A DNA stretch of 60,000 bases, taken from assembly GCA_029204225.1 (NCBI GenBank), contig CM055098.1, forward strand, positions 5,077,246 to 5,137,245, given 5' to 3'. Positions 37,601 to 51,432 of the stretch are shown here, piece by piece. Below the pieces are notes generated by a model, which was not told where the DNA came from, did no database searches, and saw nothing but the letters and a program-made list of their open reading frames with translations. Source of the stretch: Diphasiastrum complanatum. Lineage: Eukaryota > Streptophyta > Lycopodiopsida > Lycopodiales > Lycopodiaceae. Positions within the stretch are counted from its first letter, which is position 1. The number at the start of each line of letters is the position of its first letter. The position numbers and the translations under genes were made by a program.

Positions 37601-40600
37601 TCCATTGCGCTCGCCAACAAAGAACAACAAAAAAGAGAAAAAAATGGGACCCCTCTGTAATTGTGCCCCGTGAGAAAAAACAATTTTCAGAAAAATCCAA
37701 TTCAGAGATTCGAATTGGCCGAATTAGATTTGAATTGAAATCACTATTCGATCAACACTGAATCATGATTCAGTGAAACTATACTGCATCCTGTGTCTAA
37801 GCCTCAAAAATTGTGAAGGACCCATTTCAAAGTGCAAGCCCAAATAGAATGTCTTTGGTTGTAATTTTTGTTGCCACCACTTAAAGAGAAGTTAGGTCTA
37901 TCAGTTACAAGCTCAAAGTGGGTGTTCTTGCTTGTATTTAGGGCTCTGAAGGTTCATTTTCACTTCAATAGTGAGTTTTTTGATAGATCTTGAGAGTAGA
38001 ATCCAACACAATCATTTGCAAAATATTGAAGAGCTTAGATAATGAGAGATTTGAAATTGTTTGTACTTCTGTGATTTCGATTGATCTAATCCAACTTTAT
38101 TTGAAGAGTTTAGAGACCTGTGTGTGTGTGCTATAAGAGATGGTTTGATCATTCAAAGTGAAGTCACATTCCTAATGAATCTTGTGATCAAGAAGGAGAC
38201 AATCTCTCACTCCAATCTAGATTGTATTGAGCTAGTCTTGAATTCTTTTAGTTGATCAAGTTCAAGATCATGGTGGATCTTGTTGGATAGGCTATTAGGT
38301 TCCATTTGGGTCCCAAAATGATAGGCATAATAGGTCAAAATCATTCATTAACCCCATTTGTACTTTTTATGCCAATTTTTTTTTTTCAAATGGCATCCAA
38401 GAGTGCATATATACTTGACATAGAAAGAGGAATCACACTAGCAGCATGTAGCTACCAATCACAGAATCAAGCATACACTAGTGAGAGCCCAATAGGTATA
38501 CTTATACCCTCCAAGGCCCATGCACCACTGATAGTGCACTGTGACACCTCACTGGACACCTCTGCAGCCTATCTATAAGGGAATCTCCTTAGATCCTGCT
38601 TACAAATCCTAAATACAAAGGATAACACACTGTGGAGAAACCACCCAACCAAGTAGAAACATCCAATCAATCTCTAGAAGCCTCACCCCCAAGCCAAGGA
38701 ACAAGAAGATGAAAGTAGAGTGAGAGCCTGGCAATGAATCAAGAACCATGATGAGGAGTAGGGCGAGTTTGGACCTCTTATATAGAGCCAAAAGCACCCT
38801 GGGCACATAGCCATGCATAGCCCTATGTTCCCTATACATAGATTCACCTAGAATAGAGTCCTATGCACGGACCAACTATTCATAGAATTGCTATTGATAA
38901 CTCTACACATGCATACATTGTCTCATACCTTGTCTAAACTCCATTTAGTGTGTTCTGGCCCTCACAAGGATATTAGTTACTTTCGGGTCACGTCCAGTAT
39001 GACGTGGCATAACTAACAGCTTGTTTCACTGGAGTACCGTGTATCCAAGACTAGGAGTATTCTGTATCCTATATATTGGTCATGGACATAACACTATTTG
39101 GGCCATGTCATCCAACAGTACGGAGATGCTTAGCATGCTCTTTGAGTGTTCTGTTGTAGATTAAAATATCGTCTAGAAATATGGACGAAATAAATCGTTC
39201 ATCATTTGCTGGAAAGTAGTTGAGCCGTTGGACTTCCATGTCATGAATCTAGACAGGGCTGATGTGATCTTGGGTTATGAATGGTTTTTCGATAAATCTG
39301 ATTCCTTAGAAATAGATTTTAGAAACCATACTTTGGTATTTAAGAATAAGTTTGATCAAATTGTCTCTATTTCTGGAGAGACCGAAGTACTTCCATCGCC
39401 GATGATTTCCTCGGCTGAATCAATAGAAAAACTTCATGATTCTAAGTATGAACTCTTTCATTTGGTTTTAAAATATCGTATGCATTGTGATGTTGGTGAT
39501 GTGAATGTGTTTTCATCTTTTAACACCGAAAGTTCGCATCAGGAACAATAGCTACTGCAAGATTTAAATCAAGAGTTTAGTGAAGTTTTTCCAGAAATAG
39601 CTACCTTACGGACTACCACCTGCTCGGTCAGTGGACCATAAGATAGATCTATTGCCTGACAGCTGTCCTATCTTCAGACAACCATATAGGTTTAGTTAAA
39701 AGGAAGAGGAGGAAGTGGCTAGGCAAATCGAGGAATATCTTAGGATGGGGCACATTAGACCTCCATGGGGAGCACATGTCCTTCTTAACAGTAAGAAAGA
39801 TGGGGGTTTCCGGTTATGTGTAGATTACAAGGTCTACTTCACGAAAATTGATCTACGTACGGGATACCATCAGATCAGGATACATCCGGAAGATGTATCT
39901 AAGACCGGTTTTAGGACCAGGTTTGGCCACTACGAGTTTCTTGTTTTGCCCTTTGGTTTAACTAATGCTCCGGCTACTTTCCAGCAAATGATGAACGATT
40001 TATTTCGTCCATATTTGGGGAAGTTTGTAATAGTGTTTCCGGACGATATTTAATTTACAGCAGAACACTCAAAGAGCATGCTAAGCATCTCCGTATTGTC
40101 TTAGTATCTTAAGACAAGAGAAGCTTTACACAAAAGAATCAAAGTGCGATTTCTTTAAAAAGGAACTTCTTTACCTTGGTCATAAGATCACCTCTTTTGG
40201 GATCAAGATTGACGAGGAAAAGGTGAAGATGGTAGTGGAATGGCCAGTCCCTCAAACGGTTCGTGAACTTAAGTCATTCTTGGATCTCACTGTGTTTTTC
40301 CATAGATTTGCAGAGGAGTACTCAGAGATTGCTGCGCCTCTCAACAATATGTTGAAAGGAGTGAAAAGCTGCAAAGGTAGGCCAAGTCCGCCCATAAGAT
40401 GGAATGAGAAGTTAGATGAGAGTTTTCGGAAACTCGAGCTTCTAATTGCCTCAGCTCCATTCTTGAGGATAGCGGATCCAAATTTGACGTTCGTCATTGA
40501 CATTGACGCGAGTGATACGGCTATTGGACCTGTTCTCTTACAGGAGGGCCAGCCCGTTGCCTTCGAAAGTAAGAAACTAACCGATGCACAGGTCAGGTAT

Positions 40601-41937
40601 ACCACACATGAAAAAGAGCTTTTTGTAGTGATCCATGCTTTGAAATCATGGAGACATTTCCTATATGGTAATAAGTTCGTGGTTAATACAGATCACCAAC
40701 CTTTAAAGTATTTCTGTAATCAGAATGATTTGAGAGGTCGTAAGGCTAGATAGGTAGAACTCATGCAAGAATTTGACTTTGAAGTGCGGTATATCAAAGG
40801 CACCTCTAATCAGGTGGCTGATGCACTTAGTCGAATTGGTGAAGTGAACGAACTTTCCTTCATTGAGATCAGTACAGACTTTTATCTCTCCTTGAGAGGT
40901 CTTTATGAGAAAGACCCACATTTTGGACCAATCTGGAATAGGGTTCTAGCAGTTACATCAAGTGGGACTGATGATCAGTACAGACTTTTATCTCTCCTTG
41001 AGAGGTCTTTATGAGAAAGACCCACATTTTGGACCAATCTGGAATAGGGTTCTAGCAGTTACATCAAGTGAGACTGATGATCATGGTGATTAGTCTGGGG
41101 GGAAGGATAAAAAGGGTGCTGATGACTTCTCTATTCGTAATGGACTTTTGTTCAGGAAAGGGAAGGTTTGTGTGCCTGATGTCGATGTTATTAAAAACAT
41201 AATTTTTTATGAATGTCATGACTCACCATGTGCAGGACATCCCGGCATACATCTTACATTAGATTTGGTACGAAGGGACTTTTATTGGCCAAAACTCAAG
41301 CCCTTTGTAGAATCTTATGTGGTCAAATGTGACCAATGCCAGTTGAATAAAGCTGAACGCCATAAGGCTGGCGGATTGTTGCAACCATTGGATATCCCAG
41401 ATAAGAGATGGGATAGTATTTCCATGGATGATCAAGATATGCTCCAAGATTGATCAAGATATGCTTGATATAAAAAGCGTCTAATATATTGATGAGTACT
41501 CGAGGGAAGCTCTGTAATGGAGAAACCAAAGGACTCAAAGGAGAGGTGAGATGCCTGAGAAAACCTCTATAGCCCTGATCATGAAGACCATTGGACTTTC
41601 GGAAGCAAAAATGCTCTAGCTGAACAAGGGAGTCATGCCCCTTCCCAAGAAGAAACTACCTCTAGGATATGTCCATCAAGAGTGAGCTCCTGACGCTGCA
41701 TGAAGGCTCGAGAAGTGTTGAAGACCATAACCTTGGTCTTCCCAATGTTCACCCCCAAGCTCCATCTGGTACAAAAGTCATGTAAACAATCCAACTGCCG
41801 CTGTAATCCCTCTCTGGTCAGGGAGACTAATACCACATCATCGGCATAAAGAAGAATGGCAATCAGAATGTCACCAAGTCTGCAACCAGAACCGTCGCAC
41901 TGTGATATGACTCTCTCTAGCTCATCAATGTATAATC

Positions 41938-42026
<89 letters not shown>

Positions 42027-42961
42027 GCATCTAAAGATAACATGCTCCTCAGACTCCACCTCGCCCAAAGAGCATAACTGGCAAATCTGCTTCTCCCTAG
42101 GAATACCATGGATCCTCCCAGTCTCAATAGATAGCTAATGCGATGACACACGAAGCTGGCCCAATGTAAATCTGAGGCTGTGTGACAAACCTGAGGCTGT
42201 GTGGCAAGATTGGGACCCTTGATATGTCTAGATCAATGAAGTGAGTCCGGTAGAAGCCAGAGGCCTAACCCCTAGCTGTCGGCTCCAAGTATGATCAAGA
42301 TATGCTGGATATTAAAAGCGTCTGATATATTGATGAGTACCCGAGGGAAGCTCTGTAATGGAGATACCAAAGGACTCAAGGAGGAGGTGAGATGCCTGAG
42401 AAAACCATGACAACCTATAGCCCTGATCATGAAGACGATTGGACTTTCGGAAGCAAAACCCCTCTAGCTGAACAAGGGAGGCATGCCCCTTCCCAAGTCG
42501 AGTGGTAGCTGCCTGTCACATACTGAATGTAGGGCCAAAGAAAAGTATCCCCGAAATGTGTATGAAGAAACTAGCTCTAGGATATGTCCATCAAGAGTGA
42601 GCTCCTGGCACTGCATGAAGGCTCGAGAAGTGTTGAACACCATAACCTTGGTCTTCCCAATGTTCACCCTCAATCCCCATCTGGTACAAAAGCCATGTAA
42701 GCAATCCAACTACCTTTGTAATCCCTCTCTGGTCAGGAGACTAATACCACATCATTGGCATAAAGAAGAATGGCAATCAGAATGTCACCAAGTCTGCAAC
42801 CAGAACCGCCGCATTGTGATATGACTCTCAATGTATAATCCAAGAGAACCGGTGAAAGAGAACAACCCTGTTTCACGCCTATGGTGCTCCAGATGTGCTC
42901 AGAAATGACACATTGCCATGTCAGAAACAACCTAATACTCGCTCACAAAGAGCCATCACAA

Positions 42962-42997
<36 letters not shown>

Positions 42998-43852
42998 GGG
43001 GGGGGGGGCTCACTACATCCAGTTTGGTGCTTATATCCTCCAAAACGTATAGTGTAGTTGTTTTTGTACACAAACCACAACAGTATAGTTTGAATCCAGC
43101 ACAAAACATTGTTTCAGCTTATCAACCTTGAAATGAACCATGATGTACCTAGAACTATTGGCAACCTTCATAAATGCACTGCTCTTGCCAAGAGCTTCAA
43201 TCCGATACCCATATTGCCCAAAACGATTCTCAAAAACCCTAACTAGAACCGTGAAGCGTGGTTCAAACCGCAAATCGTGGTTCTATACTGCTTTGTAAAG
43301 AGGTTACATACGTTCAATAACAAAGGACATCTCATATGAAGTGCAAGTCTGACATATCTTCCTATACAACAAATATTGCATCATTATAATTTTTTTCCTT
43401 TTTATTGTTTGTGACTTATGTCAAGGTGGCAAACATTTCTTTTCTCATTTATTCCATGCAGGGCACTACTTAGGAATGGATGTTCACGATTGCTCATCAA
43501 TATCAAAAAGCCAACCTCTCCAGCCTGGTGTGGTATGTTGAACCAAATATTGCTCATCGTTTTATGGTGTTAGAAAATTTTCTTTGCTATGTTATTGTGC
43601 AAGAGTACCTTGATATATATTATAGTCATATAATAAACAACATCGCAAAGCCTTGATCTACTTGGGTAGCTTGTGATTTTTATATTTACACTAGTCTTAT
43701 TGTTTGTACTTGAGGAATACTAGGTACTATGTAGTAGACTATATAGGATTTAGGAAAGTGGGAGACTGGAATCAAAATTCAAGCCACAAAATTTAAGGCC
43801 TCATGATGGAGGAAGGTGTAGGGATCTTCATCCTCCTGTGACCTTGGTAGTA

Positions 43853-43911
<59 letters not shown>

Positions 43912-46900
43912 CACTGATCCGCGATGGTGATGGTGCTGCCCTAGCCCGCCCTACCCTGATCCGCCCTCCATGGGCCGCAAAACCAGGGGGAGCCCTTATT
44001 GAGACTGGACGCTTCCAATGCACCCCGCGAGAGGAGCGGATCTGCCAATTGTGCTCATTAGCTATGGTCGAGTCAGAGGAGCACTTCCTATTCACATGTC
44101 CAGTTTACTCTGAGATCACAGGGCGATATCATTGCCTTTTTCGTCAGACACATGTTACATAGCGGTCCCTTATCTCATACATGGACCCCCGTTGTGTGGC
44201 ACTTGTGCTATGTGAGATGTCCCTCTTACGACAGGACCTATGTCAGGCAGTTCACCATACTTACCCATACACACAGTCCCAGACTACATCCTTCTTCTCA
44301 CGTAGGAGATCGCATTCTGATGCAGACATGACTGACAACAATTGCGATGACATTCCCAGACCCAGGACGCAGAGACGACGCACCACCCAGCCTCAGGCGA
44401 CCATGAGTGTTACATGTCCCACCAGGCCTCCTAGACAGAGACGCACTACATATGCTCATACTCATCGATGACGCCAGCATGCTCCAGTGCTTAGTGATGT
44501 TACAGCTCGCATCACATCCTTCTACAACGTCAGCACAATCCTGACTTCTTGACATGGATACATATGATTTTCATGCACAGGCTTTTTCATTTATGTATTT
44601 CATTTATGTATTTATCTTAGTCTGTACCAGATGTTTTTTCTTTATTATAGCATTGGAGACGCTTTAGACGCTCTCCTGGTTACCACATAACTTGGCATGT
44701 ACTTCTTTCGTCTTATATGCATGGAAAAACATTAAAAAGCTTTCTTCTTTCTTCTTTCTTCTCTCCAGTTCGAGCGTGGTTGTACAATGAATCATATTTT
44801 TGATCCTGCTACTAGATGCCAGTTGTTTCACACACTGGTGGTTCCAGTAGTGATGTATGCCTCCGAGATCTGGATGCCAGGACTTTCTCTCCGAGACTGG
44901 GCAGGCATTTCCCGCATTCAGGCCACTATGTTGGGTCGCATGATACGTGCCAAGACTACCACCCCACATGATATCCTATGTGCTGAGTTTGCTACTCCTC
45001 CGATCATCCTTGAGGGCTTTTTCCGCTTTATTCTTTTTCTTCAGCGGATTTAGGAGATTCGTGCATCTCACCCAGATAGATACATAGTTGCTGCGGTTGC
45101 TTCTTCACGTGTCCTAACTGATTCCCATGCCAAGCTATCCTGGTACCAGCAGGCGTCTGATCTCTTACGACATCTGGGCATCTCTATCATGGATCTTCCT
45201 CGTGGTACGCATTCATATATCCGAGGCTATTTATTCCGTCGATATATGCAGCAGACTTGGAGCTCCCCCCCACCTTCCCGCATTCAACTGAGACACACTT
45301 CTTCTCTCTGGATCCTTTTGGTTTGTGTTGCCGCTCTATCTCTCACAGCCCCTATCACACGGCCTACGCTATCGTCTTGGGCAGTTGTGCATTTCCTCTC
45401 ATCAGCTTGCTATTGAGGCCGGTCGTGCATGGGATATCCCCCAGGAGCGTCGTCTATGTCGCTTGTGCTCATCGCAGGAGGTGGAAGATGAAGCCCATTT
45501 CCTCCTCAGATGTACGTTGTATTATGAGGTATGGGGGAGGTATTATTGTCTCTTTCGCAATGGCCCGCATACACTTCGCAGTTTTGTCTCCTATCCTGAT
45601 GCTCGTTGCTTGCGACTTCTTGTTCGTGAGATGCTTACTCTCCGTCAGTCTCATCTGCCTGTACCAGATCACCTGGGGTTAGACTCCCAGCAGCTGCTTC
45701 TCACTGGATTCTTTCGAACTCGAGCACATGCTAATGACTCCGACGATGATATTCCTATCCCTGTCCCACCGCGGAAGAAGCCCAGATGTAGTCGCCACTT
45801 GCCTCCATTAGGGCCCATTGTACACTCCACTCAACGAACACTTCACACTTACTTTCGCTAATATGTACTTATTCTCCACCTGGCCCGGGTTGTGGGCATT
45901 GGTACTTTTTCTGTAGTTCTTCTGTTATACCTGGCCCGAGTTGTGGGCTTATTTCACTTCTGCTTTGTTCTACTTTCATTCGTAGCTAGTTTATAGCATT
46001 TTACAGCCATGTCCTTGTATGGATGATGCTCCCGCTGTTGCTTGTACATATTTTCTTTTTGGTCTTATGCACTCACGGGTGCCCAAAAGACGTTAATAAA
46101 GCTTTCTTTCTTTCTTTCTTTCTCTGTCTCTCTTTGATCCATCGTTGATCCATGTTGCTGCTCCAGCGCTAATCTATGCTGCTCCATCTAAGAAATCCAC
46201 TCACTGTTGGCCGCGCACTAGGCGAAGATCGCGTGATTTAGTGTCTGAGGATGAGGATTATGACGACGACGAGGATGATAGGCACTCACATGCTCATAGA
46301 GATCAGAGACAGTGTACCCCCCACCATCACGTTACTACCAGGATCACCAGACATCCTATGCAGAGACGTACTACTACACATGCTCATGCTCACAGACGAC
46401 GCCGGCAAGCTTCAGTGCTCTCTCATGTTGTGGCTCCCATTACATCTTTTTATAGTAGCAGCACAACAGCAATAGCATCATAGCCTTGACATCTTTACAT
46501 AGATACAGATGATTATTATGCACACACTCTCGCATACGTGTCTGTTTTAGTTTTAGTTTGTAGTAGCAGTTTTGGAGACATTTTATACGCTCCCATGGTT
46601 ATCACATATGTGACATGTACTTCATTAGTCTTATAAGCCTTTTGGCATGGAAAAGACATTAATAAAGCTTTCTTTCTTTCTCTCTCTCTCTCTCCCTCCC
46701 CAAATGTAGAGGCAAGGGATATGTTAATAGGTCTAAGAACAAACCAAATCAGTCCATGTATGAAATTAATAACTGGAAGACATCAGCACACCAGCACATC
46801 CATACAATTTTGAGCAAAGAAGTAGAAGAAGATTAGTAATAAGATATTAATGTATTGTTCCTAGAGTTATGCGCAAAAAGAATATCATAATATCAAGGTA

Positions 46901-47830
46901 CAACAAATCAAGTGGGGGAGCTAATTATGTCTCCTGATAAGTTTATGATCAAAGATCATCATCAAAGTTACATATGTTGATATATTTAAATCTCAAAAAA
47001 TGGGAATAATGTAGGCATATGTGAAATTCAAGTCCTCTGGAAATGATATGAAATTCAATCCATAGAAAAAATGATGTGCTCGGTGGTTTTCAGTTATCTA
47101 TTTTTTGATCCCTGTAGCCAATCCTTAAATCTATCATTTTGATCTGTTCTTGTGCTTTTCTGAATGCATGTTTGTAATTTTGAGATAAAATTTCATTGTG
47201 CCCATGCTTGTAGTTTTGTTTTTGACTTCTTTCTATGCTAGCAGGTTAGTTGGGCTCCAGTCATTCTAGATTGTGACTTTCCATAATAGAACATTTCCAT
47301 GGTGTGTTTGTCAGGTTATAACCATAGAACCTGGGTTGTATATACCCACCCAAGATAACATTCCTAACAAGTAAGAGTTTTATATTCGACTACTTATTTT
47401 CTCATTATTCCTTTGATTTTTCACAAGCTTCATGCTACTTTGTTAGTTAAATTAGGTTATGAATTCATGTGATGTCAAAAATTTTCAGATATCGGGGAAT
47501 CGGCGTGAGAATTGAGGATGAAGTTCTGATCACTGAATGTGGCTGTGAGGTACTCTATTTAGCCTACTTCAGTTTCAATCAATTGTCATTTAGTGTTTAC
47601 TTTTGGACCTGGCTTATCTCTGTGGCACTTTTCTCCTATAGTCCTCCATGTTGGCCCAAATATCATTTTGGTTGCCAAGCTTCATGTGTTCTTTGACAAG
47701 GATTGTTTCATGTAGCTGAAATAGTTGTTGAGGGTCCCATTGTGTCTGTGTTAGCAAATCTTCTTTCATTAGCATAAACATTATGCTTCTTGAGAAATGT
47801 ATTTCAATAATAGGACTATTTAAAAAAACG

Positions 47831-47886
<56 letters not shown>

Positions 47887-50800
47887 TGGCTATGGAGATG
47901 GCTTAGGGCGCCCTCCCTCCCCCGTGCTCCATCCATGGCGCCCACCCGTGCTGCTGCTCGCAGGACCCCCCCCCACCCCCTCGCTCCCCTACCCCCCTCG
48001 CTGTCACCTCATCTTCATCCCCACCCCTCGCTGGTGCCGCTTCATCCCCACTCCCTCTCGCGACTGCCTCATCCCCCCCCGTGACCTCCCCATGCCTCAT
48101 CCCCATTCCCTCTCGTGGCTGACTCACCCCCCTCGCTGTCACGATCTCCTCCTGCCCTGTCCTGATCCCCCCAGCCCTGTCATGACCTCCCCCTGCGCTG
48201 TCACTATCCCCCTCGCTGTTGACACCCTCCCCCTCGCTGCCCTCGCTACTACTAGTGATCCCCTCCCCCTTGCTGCCTTCGCTACTACTGCTGTGGACAC
48301 CCCCCTCGCTGTCCTCGCTATTGGTGCTGACCCCCTCCTCGCTGATGAGACCTCCATCTTCGCTGATGTTGCCACCTCCACTCTTGCTAGTGCTATCACC
48401 TCAACGCTGCCTGCTGCTGCCGCCGTGGCACCCCCTTCCATCTCATCTTTCTGCTCTTCCTCTTCTTCTTCTTCTTCCTTCACTATTGCCCCTCCTCTTT
48501 CATCCTCTTCTTCCTCCGCATCATCTTCACACACACACACAACCCCTCCATTTACAACCCCCATTCTCTATACTCCCTCCAAATCAAAGGAACTCTTTTC
48601 CTCTTGGGAAGGTGACCAAATGCTCGCAGATCTCCAATTCTTAAAGCAAGAACTTTCACAAATGAAAGAAGTAATGGTTTCCTTACTAAAGGAAAAGAAC
48701 CTGTTGCAGTCCAAAGTCGCTTCATTGGAGCAAGTGATCAACACTAAGCAGGCCGCAACCTCGGAATCGACCACCACCATGATACAGGCGCTTGAGAGTA
48801 AAATTGAGCAGCATAAAAATTCGTGGGCAGCAATCTTGAAGAAAGGCATCACGCCTATGTGCCCCCATTTCCTCAGTCATCTCAGCCACCATTTCAAAAA
48901 AGCGGTCACAGGAGCAGAGGGCCCATAAAATTAGGGTTCACGGGATATCAGACACACAAGATACCATTGCCGAAGCTACGAGATTTCTCGAGACCACTCT
49001 AGGACATGACAGATGGCCTAGATATAGCTTGGAGGACCACCAGAGATGCAGCTACGCTCATTATCCGTTTCACTTCCCTGGAGAGTCGCCGAGATGCTTT
49101 GCGATGCAGAGCTAAGCTACGTGGCACCACTATCTATATGGATGACGACCTACATATATCCACGTGGAGGAGAGGCGTAAGGCCTTTTAGGCAGCCCGTG
49201 AGTCTGGCAGACGAGTCATTTACCGAGATGGACGAGTGCGCTTTCTTGATAGCGCTCCTAGCAGATCACAGTCCTAGGGATTTGGGGTGCCCGAGGCTAG
49301 GAGCACTCCGGGGCCCCTTCCACACCACCTTCGGATTGGAGTGTGGAATTGTGCTGGCACACACTCATCTTCTATAGCAGGAGATCTTGTTGATTTTGTT
49401 ACAAGCAGAGACATATTAATCTTCATGGAGACACACGAGAGCCCGGAGCGAGGACTTCCCTCTTTTCCTGGATATAGATGGGACTCAGTAATCCGACGTG
49501 CGACTAGATCTGCTAGTGGCCGTGGTTCAGGTGGGGTCGCCTGCTTATACAGAGAGACTCTTCATTCGAGTATTGACTTCATCCGACATGATGAGCAGGC
49601 CCGCTACATATGGATTGCATCGTGGGTTAGGATATTGGTTTGGATAGCGATCTTTTTATTGCAGCATGTTACTTTCCACCAGAAGTTATACATGCCCCCC
49701 TCACAGTGGAGGACATAGTGTCGTTGACTATCTCATGGGGTCACCATTCTTTATACCCACAGTCTCTGACTTCCACGTCTCCCTCACCACCCTTTCTGAC
49801 CACTCATTTCTCTCCTTCGATATTGGCCACCTTCCACCCACTCATTCATCTACACTATCCACGCTTACCCGAGCACCCACATACATATTTGATTTCACTT
49901 ACATGCCATTATACCGTCAGCCCTTGGCTTCGATCAGAGGGCGGTATCATTGCCTGTTTTGAGATATGCCTACCACTCTGCGCTCTCTCGTGGCCTATGA
50001 GGACCCACGATGTGTCGCTCTGATGATACATGAGATGTTCATACTATGGAGAGATTTATACGGGACACCACAACATTCTACCTCACAACCATTGATCACT
50101 TCATTCTTTACTAGGCGGAGATCGCGTGATCTAGTGCCGAAGGAGGATTATGACAACGACGAGGATGATAGCCGGGTTAAAGATAGCATAAGAAGTGCCT
50201 AAGACAGGGCATGGCACTATGCTGATCTATCTCAGAAGCACAAGGTATTCATGGTCAATGACTGGGTGTTTTTGAGGGTCTCTAGTCACTCTAGGGGCTT
50301 GAAAACTGGTAAGTGTGCAAAGTTGGCGCCTAGGTATTGCGGTCCTTTTAAGGTGATCCAAGTGATAAACAAGGTCGCATACAAACTAGACCTTCCAGCT
50401 AACGTTGGAAATCATCATGTTTTCCACGTTAGTAAGTTGAAACCCTCGTTGGTGGTTGGGGAAGCCCTTGTCCCTGTGGAAGACTAGTGGAGTTTCTTCG
50501 TGATGAGTCCGCGAGTGGACCACCTGAACCCGAGGCGATTGTTAATAGCCGGCTGGCAGAAAACTCTAAGGAATAGAGTGCTTCGGGAATTTCTCGTCAA
50601 GTGGAGGGGCAAATAAGAAGAAGAGGATACCAAGGAAAATGAGGTTGATCTCCAAAAGAGTTTTTCAAATTTTTCCCTACAAGGAAAAATTTAAGTTTAG
50701 GGGGAAGGAATGTTACATACCTATGTAAATAGCAATACTTCAGTGAACCCTGTAAGTCCATTTAGTGTTGGGGGCTAAATGGCAAGATACCCTTGGATAA

Positions 50801-51379
50801 GGGGTACCGTTAGGATTAAGGGTAGGTGCCTTTGGATAAGGGCAAGCAAGTGACTATACCTTGGTCAGAGGTATGGAATCAACTTACCCTTGGATAAGGG
50901 GTACCCTTAAGGGTAGGTGCCTTTGGATAAGGGCAGGCAAGTGACTATACCTTGGTCGGAGGTATGGAATCAACTTACCCTTGGATAAGGGGTACCCTTA
51001 GGATTAAGGGTATGTGCCTTTAGATTAAGGTACTGGTGTCCTTGGATAAGGGCGGGTAGGTGACTATGCTTTGGTCGAAGGTATAGAACCTAGTGAGGTA
51101 TTAGAAAGTCATTACCATGGGTGTATTGGCTATTTTTTCAAACCTTGGGCCTCAACCTTGAACCATATCACTTTATTGGTCTTGGACCAAAGTATGCTAG
51201 CAATGGGACCTAGTAGGAGGGCTTCCCATCTAAAGTGTCCATTGAGTTCCCAACTCCCACAAGAAAGGCATTCAAAGAGTCATAGGTTATGGAAGAAGTC
51301 CCATGGTTACTACACACTTGACATGTACTTTTTTAGTCTTATATGCCTTTTGGCATGGAAAAGACATTAATAAAGCCTT

Positions 51380-51432
<53 letters not shown>

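Larger units (their letters stand above)
39218..41430 (+). mobile_element. Ty3/gypsy remnant G6 (protease end to integrase start)
   Basis: Order: the protease end with [21 protein letters not shown], RNase H and the zinc-binding start of integrase, ending WDSISMD just before LINE L5. There are no LTRs on either side. It lies in the intron between exons e and f. Confidence 0.88.
47885..50184 (+). mobile_element. LINE L10: ORF1, endonuclease, then 3' end with RT deleted (subfamily beta)
   Basis: Directly after (CT)n is a C-rich 5' region, ORF1, then the endonuclease start of ORF2. At about 49920 the sequence jumps to the far C-terminus (GRYHCLF, then [20 protein letters not shown] and [11 protein letters not shown]). 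The 3' UTR is absent; gypsy piece G7 begins at 50185. Intron between exons h and i. Confidence 0.87.

Noticed and set aside
41856-42077. Arg-Glu repeat protein and other dipeptide-repeat frames at microsatellites
   Set aside because: These are translations of (GA)n or (CT)n and are not genes.
47783-47884. Start codon at 47783 for the ORF1-like frame
   Set aside because: It lies in intron sequence and reads through the (CT)n tract as Leu-Ser repeats. The LINE begins after the microsatellite.
48139-48564. Minus-strand Glu/Ala-rich frame opposite LINE ORF1
   Set aside because: It is the shadow of a Pro/Ser-rich repeat-containing plus-strand frame.
39218-51298. G6 (39218-41430) and G7 (50185-51298) as two halves of one gypsy element split by LINEs
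   Set aside because: Exons f, g and h of the ICP55-like gene lie between them, so they cannot be one insertion.
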